Source: Halocaridina rubra
Taxonomy: Eukaryota > Arthropoda > Malacostraca > Decapoda > Atyidae
Length of the DNA: 62,500 nucleotides
Assembly (NCBI GenBank): GCA_037179515.1
Contig: JAXCGZ010007571.1
Span: 80,001-142,500 of the forward strand
Reading direction: 5' to 3'
In this document: in pieces, positions 1 through 13,270 of the stretch
Layout of the letters: the number at the start of each line of letters is the position of its first letter
How positions within the stretch are numbered: position 1 is the stretch's first letter
Notes under the pieces: generated by a model
The model's database searches: none
Told to the model about the DNA's origin: nothing
What the model saw: the letters and a program-made list of their open reading frames with translations, nothing else
Translations under genes and position numbers: made by a program

Positions 1-61
1 TTGGTTATATTTTGTGAAATAGATGGTACTTTATTAAAGGTTTATTCTAGATCCACCTTTA

Positions 62-256
62 AATATATAGCCTGCTGGCTAGTACAGTGGTAACGTGCTG
101 GCTTCGCATTCACGAGGTCGAAAGATCGGTTCCCGTCCAAGACCGAGAGTTTAAGCTGTTTACTGGCAGGAACTGCTGTGGTTGGACACCACAGTGGGGG
201 GTTGGGGCTTGCCCTGGCTGACGAATACCCATTGTATTGAAATGGAAATAAAGTTT
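62..256 (+). mobile_element. SINE family 2, tRNA-derived copy
   Basis: Head TGGCTAGTACAGTGGTAACG, B-box-like GATCGGTTCCCGTCC, body AGAGTTTAAGCTGTTTACTG, CCACAGTGG palindrome, then GAATACCCATTGTATTG and an A/T-rich tail. Matches 2875-3062 in reverse orientation. It lies in gene A intron 4. Confidence 0.75.
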
Positions 257-544
257 GTTTTTTTGTTTGCTTGTTTGTTCTGTCATAAGGTGTATCCCTC
301 TATCATATACTTTCAGATGTAGAGTCTTCAGTCGTAGTTTAATGTGTAATCTTTTGTCAAAGCTATAAGCTTATGTCATGACCATTTAGGTATACAATCT
401 TTAGTTACGTGGAAACACGTAAATTTGTTAACATATGTTTCAATATCTTGACAATGGAATATTTTCCGAGAACCTCTGTCCGGAATACAAGTGACCTTCA
501 CACAGACCTTGCGCAGACAGATTGTCGAGGGTCAAAGTGCCGAA

Positions 545-569
545 AGGTTAGGTTAGGTTAGGTTAGGTT
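545..569 (+). repeat. Interstitial (AGGTT)5 tract
   Basis: Five exact AGGTT units, i.e. the arthropod telomere unit TTAGG in another register. It lies in gene A intron 4. Confidence 0.8.
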
Positions 570-688
570 CTTTTGACAGTGACCTTCGACACTGAAAACA
601 CAAACATGAAAATTTGCAAATACTTCCATTTTACATATAACAAAAAGAGTATGATGAGTTCAGGGATAAAACAAATATTATTTCTTAC

Positions 689-3421
689 CTAATGACCCCA
701 ACCTATAGTGTATGACAACAAGCATAACATCGTGGTCCAAGAGTTTGGTTGGGAGATAGAGCGAAGAGTCACCCCCTGTAAACCCTCCACCGTGGATCCA
801 CATCATGACTGGAAGTTTCTCACCGTTTGGAAGAGCATCTGGTAACTTAAGAAGATATGTCAGACATTACTCTTTATGGATGAGGAAATACACGAGGAAA
901 TGACGTAATTGATGAGAAATTAGTATTTATTGTATTTCAAACGCTCTAAGCTATAGAGACTAGCTGATTGATCCTTAGATGGTGGTAACAGATTCGTCGA
1001 ATTTCAAAAACTCATATGGCCTCTGGCTAGACATATGCATGCCTCTTCTTTTGCCTGACAACATCGGTGTAGTTGTTTCCACAGTTCCCCTACTATTTGT
1101 CTTTGTATGCTCAATATTCCTGCTTAGTTGGCATAGTTAAGTGAAAATTTCATGTTCCAACACACGTCTTTAGGTATTGCAAATTGGGGTTTTAATGGAA
1201 GTTATTATTGGTTTTAACTTTTCAAGTACTTTTTTCAGAACATTAGTACAAATTGCAGTTTATGTTTTTTTTTCTGGGGATATATTCCTTTTATGAGCGT
1301 GATCGCAGTCAGTCATTGTGGCATTACAAATATAAATTTCATAATACAAACACCATAGTAGATACTTACATAAGGCGTGTAAACATTCAGATTAAGGCAG
1401 TCCTCAGATCCGGAACCAACAGGTCCAAACATAGCTCCTTGTGGACACTTCTCGCCTAGATGGTTAGCCAATAGTTTATCTTCTGGGAAATAAGGTTTTG
1501 CTGGCTCTGGTTTCTGAAGAGGAATTAGTCATTCTAGATAATTTCAATCCCTTGGCACGTGTGTGCTAGAATATAAATCTTTGAACATCTATTGAAGGCT
1601 AAGAAGCTCTCATATTTAGGATCTATTTGAGCATTGATTTTACGTTGCGGTCTGAGGTTAGCAAGGGCATGCACTCAGGGTAACGATTACATCTGCCAAA
1701 ACAAGTCCTTCGCAAGAAAGCAACCGTCCTAGCCCTTAGTAGAAAAGGGAGTCCGTGACGTAAAACCGGAACAAGAACATTTTACGTTGTTGGAAAGCTG
1801 TCGTAGAAGAATTTAGATTGTAGGTTAAATTTTAAGATTGGTTTTTGAGACATAATAAATATAGTTGGTTTTACAGTGTAATACAATTTGTAGTCGCCGT
1901 GGCTCAATCGGTAGCGTCTCCGACTCTGAGGCGTCAGGTCGAGGGTTCGCGCCCCGTCACGGTCTGAGGTTAGCAAGGGCATGCACTCAGCGTAAGGCTT
2001 ACATCTGCCTAAACAAGTCCTTCGCAAGAAGGCAACCGTCCTAGCCCTTGGTAGATAAGGGAGTCCGTGACGTAAAACCGGAACAACAGTGTAATACAAG
2101 ACAGCAAATAACAACATACTTTGAATCGCTTCTCTGCAACTGGCGGTTCTGCAAACCTAATACCCTGGAAAGCACAGATCGTCCTGTTCTTAATAGTTCT
2201 CATATATTTCCCAGTCACTGTAACAGGTTTTGTATGTCCATTGAGGTTTGGATGAAGCAGAACTGGAGGTTCTACGTCAGCCAGTGTTGCCCTGTTAAGA
2301 ATCAAAACAAGATCCGTGGTTAAGGCGCGGGTAAGTTAATTAATCATTTGAAGAATTCTTTGGTTCCTTCTAACCCTTTTATGCAGGCATTGCATTCCAT
2401 CTATACCTTCATCCATTCATTTGTGTTTAAGCTCTGATACTGATGTTTTATATATCATTGCAATTAAATGTAGCTTTTTTTTTATGAGTGTGACACCGGG
2501 ACAGGCAGATACTGCCCTCATCAACCAAGGCCCGAGCACGAGAAAACACCAACACGAAGGAAAAGAAAAAGGTTAAGGACAAGGCAGAGAAGAGGTAATG
2601 TTACTGGTTTTAAGGGAAGGTTAATAATATCACGTCCTTTCTGAAGTCAGAGCATTTTAAAGATTTGTCTCATTGGTCCATTAGATTTAATGAACCATTT
2701 GTTTATTCTGTAAAGTTATTAGGGGCTAGTAAATAAACAGAATCCACTGCTGCTTCCTTCGTATCCCTGAGAGAAATTTTGCTTTGCAATTCCGACCTTT
2801 GAAGATGAATATTATGCAATACAACTGGCAATCGTAAATGACTTTTCATTGTAATAATAATAACCTTTATAATAATAATAATAACCTTTATTTCCATTAT
2901 ACAATGGGTATTCGTCAGCCAGGGCAAGCCCCAACCCCCTACTGTGGTGCCCAACCACAGCAGTAACCTGCCAATAAACAGCTTAAACTCTCGGTCTTGG
3001 ACGGGAACCGATCTCACGACCTCGTGAATGCGAAGCCATCGCGTTACCACTGCACTAGCCATTGTTAGTTAAGTATCTGGGGAGCTGTGGGAGCTCACTG
3101 GTAGCGCGCGCAATTTGAGAAGTAAGAAAAGGCATCCATGCTTATTTCTCAAATTCTAAAGTGTCTTTGTCCACCCCATTCGAATGGGGGTCAATTTTGA
3201 CCCATAACAGTAAAAAAAAATAATGTTGATTAAGTTTCTCACCTGTCCCAGTCGTCCTGTGTCACCGCACCTTGAAGTCCCAAATTGAAGACGAAATTGG
3301 TTGGTTGCTGCAGTAAATCTTCTTTATACTTCCAGAGAGATTCTGGAATGGAGGAGAGGGGCGGCGTAACGCTGAAAACCGTCCCAATGACGGTAGTTAA
3401 TAGGAACCATTCCAGCCTCAT
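689..3421 (-). CDS. Carboxylesterase type B paralog A, 5' part (coding exons 1-4)
   Basis: First four coding exons of a secreted or membrane-anchored alpha/beta-hydrolase; the rest lies left of the window. Exons on the minus strand: 3243-3421, 2120-2291, 1370-1513, 689-845 (217 codons plus one base). All junctions have GT donors and AG acceptors, and lengths and phases match paralogs B, C and D exactly. The ATG at 3421 opens a hydrophobic signal peptide (MRLEWFLLTTVIGTVFSV). Exon 2 carries the conserved [14 protein letters not shown] segment (here ICAFQGIRFA), exon 3 the GSEDCLNLNVYTPY block typical of the family, and exon 4 the oxyanion loop [11 protein letters not shown] followed by [10 protein letters not shown]. 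The catalytic Ser, Glu and His lie in exons outside the window, so activity cannot be judged. Exon 4 ([13 protein letters not shown]) resembles D and E more than B and C. An AG directly precedes the ATG, which suggests a non-coding first exon upstream. SINEs sit in introns 1, 2 and 4. Family is certain; substrate is unknown. Confidence 0.88.
1648..1778 (+). mobile_element. SINE family 1, 5'-truncated copy with 11-bp TSD
   Basis: Matches the 3' two-thirds of the 195-bp family (GGTCTGAGGTTAGCAAGGGC to ACGTAAAACCGGAACAAG). It is flanked by ATTTTACGTTG at 1637-1647 and 1779-1789. It lies in gene A intron 2. Confidence 0.85.
1887..2085 (+). mobile_element. SINE family 1, full-length tRNA-derived copy with 14-bp TSD
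   Basis: Head with A box TGGCTCAATCGGTAGCG and B-box-like GAGGGTTCGCGCCCC. The ACCGTG/CACGGT ends seen in better copies can pair like an acceptor stem. The family tail CCGTGACGTAAAACCGGAAC ends it. Flanked by ACAGTGTAATACAA at 1873-1886 and 2086-2099. It is antisense in gene A intron 2, starting about 20 bp from the exon 2 donor. Confidence 0.9.
2478..2597 (-). mobile_element. LINE 3' UTR fragment in gene A intron 1
   Basis: GTGTGACACCGGGACAGGCA through AAGGCAGAGAAGAGG is the reverse complement of the 3' UTR of the 56753-57178 element. Confidence 0.65.
2875..3062 (-). mobile_element. SINE family 2, tRNA-derived copy
   Basis: Reverse-oriented near-identical copy of the 62-256 element, with a repeated (AATAA)/CCTTTAT tail at 2846-2895. 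It lies in gene A intron 1. Confidence 0.75.
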
Positions 3422-4001
3422 CTGGAATGACAGGGAATAAAAGTTACTACGTATTTAGGAACGTTTTACCATTTTTTTTAAAGCTTGATTTTTTTTTATT
3501 TTTTTTTTTTTAGATTTTGTAAGAAATTTATATTCTTTATTTGGCATGGAAATTGTATCATGTTTGCAGTGTTTTACTTATAAGAATTTTCGATAATAAT
3601 AATGATAATAATAATGATAATAATAATAATAAATTAGACCAAGTATATGATGTTCTCTTTATCAGAAATGAGCTTAGAAAACAAGCGAGATTAATGAAAG
3701 AAAATAATGTAAAAAAAAAATAATAATAATAATGGAAAATCAAGCACCCTGTGTTTGACCTTATCTTAAAAATGATTAACCTTATCAATTGACCTTCGTG
3801 ATGAATATATATTTTACTGCATATTATATTTACTGATTATTCTTTGTATTATTTTTTTTTATTATTATATCTATAATTTATGTCTGTCTTTCTTATATTT
3901 TATGATTATACATTTGTTTTTTGTTTTGATTTTTATTAGTTTTGCTTATTTTATTTTGTACTTCAGTTTTTATTATGTTTTGTTATATTTTTATTATAAT
4001 C

Positions 4002-5023
<1,022 letters not shown>

Positions 5024-5101
<78 letters not shown>
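5024..5101. repeat. (TA)n microsatellite between palindromic arrays 1 and 2
   Basis: Uninterrupted TA run. Confidence 0.97.
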
Positions 5102-5102
<1 letters not shown>

Positions 5103-6269
5103 CCAAGCAAGCACATTACATATGTGAAAACATGAATAATTTTTTACCCCGACCGGGACTCGAACCTAGGACTTATGATTACTAAGTCAAGGCGCTACCA
5201 CTACACCACAGAAGGTTAAAAGGAATCCAACCTTATAGCTTATTATCTGCTATACTTAGGAATGAACGCATTCTATCTGAATGCCACTATGTTCATATTA
5301 CAGATTCCCCAACCTCACTCGTGGCTTCATTTTAGCATTTAATTCAATTCCCAATCTCATTCGGGTCTTACAATAACCAAGCAAGCACATTACATATGTG
5401 AAAAACATGAATAATTTTTTACCCCGACCGGGACTCGAACCTAGGACTTATGATTACTAAGTCAAGGCGCTACCACTACACCACAGAAGGTTAAAAGGAA
5501 TCCAACCTTATAGCTTATATCTGCTATACTTAGGAATGAACGCATTCTATCTGAATGCCACTATGTTCATATTACAGATTCCCCAACCTCACTCGTGGCT
5601 TCATTTTAGCATTTAATTCAATTCCCAATCTCATTCGGGTCTTACAATAACCAAGCAAGCACATTACATATGTTGAAAACATGAATAATTTTTTTTACCC
5701 CGACCGGGGTAAAAAATTATTCATGTTTTCACATATGTAATGTGCTTGCTTGGTTATTGTAAGACCCGAATGAGATTGGGAATTGAATTAAATGCTAAAA
5801 TGAAGCCACGAGTGAGGTTGGGGAATCTGTAATATGAACATAGTGGCATTCAGATAGAATGCGTTCATTCCTAAGTATAGCAGATATAAGCTATAAGGTT
5901 GGATTCCTTTTAACCTTCTGTGGTGTAGTGGTAGCGCCTTGACTTAGTAATCATAAGTCCTAGGTTCGAGTCCCGGGTCGGGGTAAAAAATTATTCATGT
6001 TTTCACATATGTAATGTGCTTGCTTGGTTATTGTAAGGACCCGAATGAGATTGGGAATTGAATTAAATGCTAAAATGAAGCCACGAGTGAGGTTGGGGAA
6101 TCTGTAATATGAACATAGTGGCATTCAGATAGAATGCGTTCATTCCTAAGTATAGCAGATATAAGCTATAAGGTTGGATATTCCTTTTAACCTTCTGTGG
6201 TGTAGTGGTAGCGCCTTGACTTAGTAATCATAAGTCCTAGGTTCGAGTCCCGGTCGGGGTAAAAAATTA

Positions 6270-6272
<3 letters not shown>
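5102..6272. repeat. Palindromic array 2 of tRNA-like units
   Basis: Two minus-orientation units (5102-5655 plus a partial to about 5700) meet plus-orientation units (5706-6272) at the hairpin ACCCCGACCGGGGT near 5697-5710. Both arms carry this block's own variants (CGGTCGGGG, GCTTGCTTGGTTATTG, AGATAGAATGCG). It is bounded by (TA)n at 5024-5101 and 6273-6344. It has the same unit as array 1 but is separately derived. Confidence 0.85.

Positions 6273-6344
<72 letters not shown>
6273..6344. repeat. (TA)n microsatellite
   Basis: Right border of palindromic array 2. Confidence 0.97.
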
Positions 6345-6346
<2 letters not shown>

Positions 6347-6730
6347 GATTTGAAACAAATAAAATATCAATATTTATTAGACAATCAGTTTAAAACTGTT
6401 GATTACCTTTTAGCTACAGTCTTTTAGAAGATTTTTTCTTTAAAAGGGATAAAATCCTATTAACTTCCTTACTCCCATTGTATTATAAGAAGTGACTAAA
6501 AGGGATATCCCTTGTGTTGGGGGGGGGAATCTGTTTTCGCATAGCCTACGTGTTATTATGATCGACTAAACGTGATATCCTTGATCATCAGATAGAAAAA
6601 AAATCTTCACTCCTATTCCCAGATCGTCTTAAAAAATCTGGCTTAATTTTAATTTTAATATCTTGGTAGTGAGAATAAAATCTTCTCTCATATTCCTTAT
6701 GTGTCGTAAGAGCCAATTAATGACTATATT

Positions 6731-6898
6731 CCGCCGTGGCCGGGTGGTAGCACAAGCGACTTTGACTCGTCAGGTCGTCTGTACGAGGTTAAGGGCATTC
6801 ACTCTGAGTAACGATCGCACTGCTAAATCCAAAGTCCTTAGCTAGAAGGCGCCATTCTAGCCCTTATTAGAAAAGGGAGTCCTGACGTAAAATCGGTT
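6731..6898 (+). mobile_element. SINE family 1, diverged copy
   Basis: Recognisable head (GCCGTGGCCGGGTGGTAGC) and tail (AAAGGGAGTCCTGACGTAAA) with many substitutions and deletions; an old copy. Confidence 0.65.
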
Positions 6899-6944
6899 CA
6901 CCATTTCCTCATTGTCGTGAAAGGAGAAGAATTGTGCTTTCATA

Positions 6945-7262
6945 ATCATGACGTAGGTTGGCCCATGGCACCAGCCGACCGTTTCGATACTACAGCTGAA
7001 GGATTTTTAAACTTGAATAGGCCTGTCCAGGACAGTTCGATGTTAAGTCTTCCTTCAGTTACGGTTATTTGTTATACCTACATCAACACTGAATATTCTT
7101 GGATATTCATTACACACCTCTTATTATCCCTTCACATCTGACAAGTCATTACACTCTTCATCTCTATTACTCTTTACTTAATGTATTCTTCGTGCCCAGG
7201 CTCGGTGGGGGCTGTTTTATTTTATTGCCCGTCCTGGTGTCACAATCATAAAAAAAAAAAAA
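6945..7262 (+). mobile_element. LINE/SINE 3' end, second subfamily, with poly-A
   Basis: TACTACAGCTGAAGGATTTT, AAGTCTTCCTTCAGTTACGG and a GCCCGTCCTGGTGTCACAAT end followed by poly-A. Related copies at 28010-28262 (plus) and 12413-12560 (minus). No ORF remains. Confidence 0.6.
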
Positions 7263-7627
7263 AGTGTCGTAAGGTCCGACTTAGAGGTATATCCTCATTG
7301 GTGAGAAAGATGGCTGCTCTCGTATTCATTGCGTAAGGAGCGACTCAGAGGGATATCCTAGGTGATAATTAGGATAAAGTTCCATTTGTGGTGTAGGAGT
7401 ACGACATAAAAGACATATTTCTAGTGATGAGATAAATAGCTTGTACATCATTAAAGCCTGTGTGTTGTAGGGACCGACTAAATTAATTAATTAAATAAAA
7501 AAAACTTACTTTCCAAAATCTCTATATTAATTTTCATTACAAGAAAAATAACTTGGATCAATCCCTGAAGAATCACCTGATATAGCTATAGTGCATAATC
7601 TGAGTTTGAGGTTAGGTCAGGTTATCC

Positions 7628-7853
7628 TAAAGGGGGGTTTACACGGTCAAACGGTTCGTCGAACGCGGTTCGACAGACAAGTGTTTGAAGTGATGTTCGA
7701 ACGTGTGAACGGGGTATTTGGTTGTCGAACACGTTTGTCAAACGTGTTCGACAACCAAATACCCCGTTCACACGTTCGAACATCACTTCAAACACTTGTC
7801 TGTCGAACCGCGTTGGACGAACCGTTTGACCGTGTAAACCACCCTTTACGTTA
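7628..7853. mobile_element. MITE-like 220-bp perfect-arm hairpin
   Basis: Two arms of roughly 105 bp, nearly perfect reverse complements, from AAAGGGGGGTTTACACGGTC to GACCGTGTAAACCACCCTTT, with centre GTTTGTCAAAC. It is flanked by TA on each side (cc-TA, TA-cg), consistent with a Tc1/mariner-type TA duplication. No coding capacity. Confidence 0.7.
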
Positions 7854-8328
7854 ATTGAAATGTCCTTTACGTAATGGAATCATGTACTCAACCCAGCTTA
7901 ACCTAACCTAACCTCAGTCCCAGACTAAGCACCTGAAAATTACAGCAGTGACTTCTAATGGGATTGATCCATAAATATTTGTAAATCTATGCAAAATTTA
8001 CCTTGGCCGTTTGGTGTCCACTAACAGACTAGGCTGTGTTCTTCACATGCCTTTGAACCACTAATATCTCTACCAGTCTAATTTCAAAACCCATTTTGAT
8101 TGGCTAATGAACAATGGCGTTTTCGAATGAGTATTTTTGATTGGTCAGTAACCTGGAAAGTATGAAAAAATAATTTAAGGGTATATGTAATCATGTACTT
8201 GTTAAGTACATTGTGATATCGGTGTTTCTTTAGTGACCCAGTGCAATGCTGTGCTCTGATTGGTTGTTGGAATCTTATGAAGTCTTAACACATAAATAAA
8301 GACTCTTAAAAGTAAAGAAAAAAAAATC

Positions 8329-8331
<3 letters not shown>

Positions 8332-8356
<25 letters not shown>
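8332..8356. repeat. (CA)n microsatellite 5' of the CR1-like LINE
   Basis: Ends where the LINE begins. Confidence 0.95.
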
Positions 8357-8359
<3 letters not shown>

Positions 8360-10472
8360 ATTGACTGGAGAACCTTATTTTACAACAAATCTGTACAAGA
8401 AATGTATGACATCTTTTGTGAGAAATATGGGAAGATAGTAGATTGCTGCATACCTGTCACCAAAGTAGGTGTAATTCATGCCCAGAGAGAAATGGTTCGA
8501 TAATGGGTGTAAAAGAGCTAAGGAGTGGAGAGACAAATGCTGGAAAAGGTATAGGAGGAGAAAAAACATAAATGCCTAGCAAACCTACAAAAGAGCAAGA
8601 AATGACTACCTAAGTAAAAGGAGAGAGGCAGAGAGAGACTATGAGAGGGACATCACCAGGAAGGCTAAAGAAAATCCCAAGCTTTTCCACAGCTTTATCA
8701 GAGGAAAACTGAAGGTAAAAAAACAGGTTTTAAGGCTAATGAGAGCGGATGGAAGCATCACTGAGACGGATGAAGAGATCTGCAAAGAATTGAACAAGGA
8801 GTTTCAGTCAGTATTTACAGTAGAAAATACCCTACCCCCTCAGATTGCAGTGATAGAAGCTCAAGGGCCGGTATTAGAGAACATCAACCTTACAGCCACA
8901 GAGGTATGCAAAGCGCTGATGGATTTAGATGTTCATAAAGCTACAGGTCCTGATGACATATCCCCTCATGTGCTTAAAAAATGCGCAAACTCGATATCAG
9001 TGGCACTAAGTATCATATTTAAAAAGTCACTGGAGTCAGGGGAGATTCCAAGATGCTGGAAACAAGCAAATGTGATACCTATCTTCAAAAAGGGAAGGAG
9101 GGATACGGCTCTGAACTATAGACCAGTTTCCTTGACCAGCATAGTTTGCAAAGTTATGGAGAAACTACTAAGGAAACATATCTCTCTTCACTTGGAATCC
9201 TTCAACTTTTTGTCAGTGAGGCAACATGGCTTCAGAGAAGGTAGATCAACAGTAACAAACTTATTAGAATTTTATGATGAGGTAAGCCGAATCTTACAGG
9301 AAAGAGAGGGCTGGGCAGATTGCATATTCCTAGACTTCCAGAAAACGTTTGACACTGTTCCACATGGGAGACTTATTAGGAAGCTGCAATCAATGGCTAG
9401 AATAGGTGGAAATGTTTTAGAATGGATAAAAACTTACTTAGAAGGAAGGGAACAGAGGGTTAGAGTAAGACACTCAGTGTCTGAATGGAGAAGAGTTAGT
9501 AGTGGAGTTCCACAGGGTTCAGTTTAGGGCCACTTTTGTTCCTTGTATATGTAAATGACCTACCAGAGTCTGTAAATTCATTCATGAATATGTTTGCAGA
9601 TGATGCAAAGATTGTGAAGAAAGTAAAAAACGAGAACAATGGTAGAGAACTTCAGGAGGATCTAAAAAATCTGCATGAGTGGTCAGAAAAGTGGCTAATG
9701 AAATTCAGTACTTCAAAATGTAAGGTAATGAGAATGGGTACAAGTGCAAGAAGGCCCAAGCTTGACTACTCGGTGGCTGGAGTACAACTTCATGAGACAG
9801 AAAATGAGAGAGATCTAGGAGTAAACATACTGGCAGATTTGTCTCCAGAAATACATATAAATGGCATAGTAAGGGCAACATATGCATTCTTATCAAATGT
9901 AAGGGTAGCCTTCAGGCACATGGACAAGGAAATGTTCAGAAATATTTATGTAACCTATGTGAGGCCAAAACTCGAATATGCAGCCCCCTTTTGGAATCCG
10001 CACTTGAAAAAGCACATAGCTAAGCTTGAAAAAGTTCAAAGACATGCCACGAAACTGGTGCCAGAAATACGCAATCTCAGTTATGATGAGAGGCTGAGGG
10101 AATTAGACTTACCATCACTCGAAGCTAGAAGAGTGAGGGGGAATGTGGTGACAGTCTTTAAATTCCTTCATGGTTATGATAGAGTGGATAGGGATCGATA
10201 TTTTGATATGGCTGGCTCTAGAACTAGAGGTCATAGTTTGAAGCTTCGTAAGAAAACTTCTTTGCAGGATGTAAGGAAATACTTTTTCAGTGTAAGAGTA
10301 GTTGATAATTGGAATTCGCTAAGCGAGGAGGTAGTTAATGCTATCTCAATCCATAGTTTTAAGGACAGGTATGATAAGTATCACTAAGTATAAAATGGAA
10401 GCGATCAGGAGACGGGAAGATACGAGCTTTGGGCTCTTTCCCGTAAACACAATTAGGTAATCACACACACAG
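8357..10472 (+). mobile_element. CR1/Jockey-like non-LTR retrotransposon, 5'-truncated and frameshifted
   Basis: Encodes the pre-RT linker and reverse transcriptase of a non-LTR element. Visible RT motifs: ATGPDDIS, NYRPVSLTS, motif A FLDFQKTFD, motif B SSGVPQGS, motif C MFADDA, then the thumb. The frame breaks at about 9524: one T is missing between GVPQGSV and LGPLLFLVYVND, splitting the ORF into 8739-9526 and 9536-10387. More frame breaks precede 8739, and no endonuclease remains. It begins right after a (CA)n tract at 8332-8356 and its 3' end reads TTAGGTAATCACACACAC. Dead copy. The clade call rests on motif style only. Confidence 0.85.
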
Positions 10473-10516
10473 AGCCTGAATGATTATAAATCCAACTGAG
10501 ATTCGATGTGAAACAT

Positions 10517-10530
10517 ATTATATATATATA

Positions 10531-10605
<75 letters not shown>

Positions 10606-10606
10606 C

Positions 10607-10691
<85 letters not shown>
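10517..10691. repeat. (TA)n microsatellite
   Basis: One interruption (GCATG) near 10605; lies just after the LINE at 8357-10472. Confidence 0.97.
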
Positions 10692-10693
<2 letters not shown>

Positions 10694-10839
10694 CATGTAT
10701 ATATGTATGCACTGTTGCATCTATGTGTGTGTTTTTATTTTTTATCAACCAAACTAATTAGCAATTCTAGAAAAAAATAAGTTATTTAAGTGCCCCTGAT
10801 CAGGATTTGAGCCTACGACACACTTACCAATCCAGTCTA

Positions 10840-11030
10840 CATATACAGGGTGACCCAAAAATTTGAACACATAGGGGAAAAAGTCTCGTTTTATAGACAT
10901 CGACTGAGTGACAATTTCCCAGACTGGATTGGAAGACGTTGCGTGTTGAGTGGGCCCCTCTGAAGTCTTTCAGATAATCCCATTCATTTGTTTTTTTGTG
11001 TATGGTGATGAAGAAGTCGTGCTCATTAAA
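10840..11030 (+). mobile_element. Decayed mariner-like transposase fragment
   Basis: A terminal-repeat-like start (TACAGGGTGACCCAAAAA) is followed by FPDWIGRR in one frame and VEWAP in another. This matches the block near the last catalytic Asp of mariner-type transposases. Frameshifted and short. Confidence 0.4.
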
Positions 11031-11039
11031 AATCACATA

Positions 11040-11864
<825 letters not shown>

Positions 11865-12107
11865 TGGTGGTGTTATTACGTTAGTTCTTTTAGGTTCATG
11901 AAATGACACACAAATATATTAACTCTTGATTAATTTTATAAGTATTTTTTCTTACTGCAGATATTTAGAGATGGGTGTTTTCTCTCCAATTGAGCAGTTT
12001 AGCGTTCTCTGCATCCCATAGGTCATTCTCATTTTTTACCATGCAATTTTTTTTCTCTCCTCCTGGGGAGGGAGGACAAGAATAGCACCGCAGTGTTCTG
12101 CGTGTCG

Positions 12108-12236
12108 TCCCCGTCACGGACTGAGGTTAGTAAGGGCATACACTCAAGGTAACGATTACACATGCCAAAACAAGTCCTTCGGAAGAAGGCAACCGTCCTA
12201 GCCCTTAGTAGAAAAGGGAGTTCGTGACGTAAAACC
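12108..12236 (+). mobile_element. SINE family 1, 5'-truncated copy
   Basis: Body and tail of the 195-bp family (CGTCACGGACTGAGGTTAGT to GTTCGTGACGTAAAACCGAA). No clear target duplication seen. Confidence 0.75.
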
Positions 12237-12412
12237 GAATCCATTCGTTCTGCATGTCGTAAAAGTCGAATAAATGGGGAAGAGTTAGGGGACCAGGATT
12301 TCCCACCCACCAAGTTTTGCTTTGACTCGGCCATTTCTTAGAAGGAGCTATGAACTCTGTATAAAGTTAGCTCAATATTACCGATATAAAAAACAAAACT
12401 AACTTTTTTTTT

Positions 12413-12560
12413 TAAGCTTGTGACACCAGGACGGGCCAAAAAATAATAAAATAAAACAGCCCTCATCGGGCCTGGACACGAAGAATACATAAAGTAAAGA
12501 GAAACAGAGATGGAGAGTGTAATGACTTGTCAGATGTGAAGGGATAATGAGAGATGTGTA
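12413..12560 (-). mobile_element. LINE/SINE 3' end, second subfamily
   Basis: Reverse complement of the 3' portion of 6945-7262 (TGTGACACCAGGACGGGCCA, ATGACTTGTCAGATGTGAAG). Confidence 0.6.
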
Positions 12561-12689
12561 ATGAATACAGAATAATAAATTTTATTGCATATATGCGACT
12601 GACTTGAATGACGATTCAGTATATAAATATATATTTTTCACTTTCACGTCTCACAAAGCAGATTTTTACTCATTTTTGTGCACTTAGCT

Positions 12690-13270
12690 TCACTGACATA
12701 GGAAATGAACATCTTAAGGTATTTTTCTTTTAGTGCAAGACTTAGTTCTGGAATTTGGTTAGGACTCGTGATGTATGTCAGAAATATATCTTTGATTACA
12801 TTAAGATCACGATGCTAAAGAGTAGAATCATCTTCAGGTTTCAGATACTGGTTCTCATAAAGAATATTAATTTTTATCCCTTTTCAACATTTGACAGTGT
12901 GTTATAGTTAGAGTAGAATCCTTAAATATACAGGTCAAAAGTGTACCCTCAAGAAATTTAAATTCATAACACTCAAGCGTAGAACCGTTCCCTGGTTCCT
13001 ATTACTGGTTCTAATTAGGAATTTTCATTATTCTTAGTTCCATTCCGCATTTGACTGCGTGCTAGAAGTAGGTCAGGAATCGTAATATTGTTGGTCACAA
13101 TTGCATCCTCGAATACTTCACAATCACAAGGCAGAGAAGTAGAAAAAATCTTCCTGTTACAGGTATTGGTTCTTGAATTTATTTTAAATAAAACATTTCG
13201 TTTAGGTTTGATGATGAGGTTTTCAATGCATAGTTATTAGGTAGAGAACAACGAGGATTTTCGTAATTTT
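12690..13270. repeat. Decayed tandem repeat, about 157-bp period
   Basis: TACTGGTTCT-like anchors at about 12847, 13003 and 13163, with shared CATTTGAC and TCGTAAT-type segments between them; about three old units. Confidence 0.45.

Larger units (their letters stand above)
6430..7490. repeat. Scattered degenerate GTCGTAAG/CGACTAAAAGG repeats
   Basis: Near 6480, 6560, 6700, 7265, 7335, 7390 and 7465 short segments resemble TGTGTCGTAAGAGGCGACTA followed by AAAGGGATATCC. Further copies lie at 11247-11280 and 12250-12280. Identity unknown. Confidence 0.45.

Noticed and set aside
1782..2117. Recurring open frame (VLRHGLP...RARTVAF...LRRTCFGRC...ECMPLLTS) also at 12029-12334, 38092-38415, 38714-38941 and 52800-53168
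   Set aside because: It is the antisense or sense translation of SINE family 1. It recurs because the repeat recurs, starts in different flanks, and has no protein features.
7591..7854. 87-codon ORF
   Set aside because: Lies entirely in the MITE-like hairpin.
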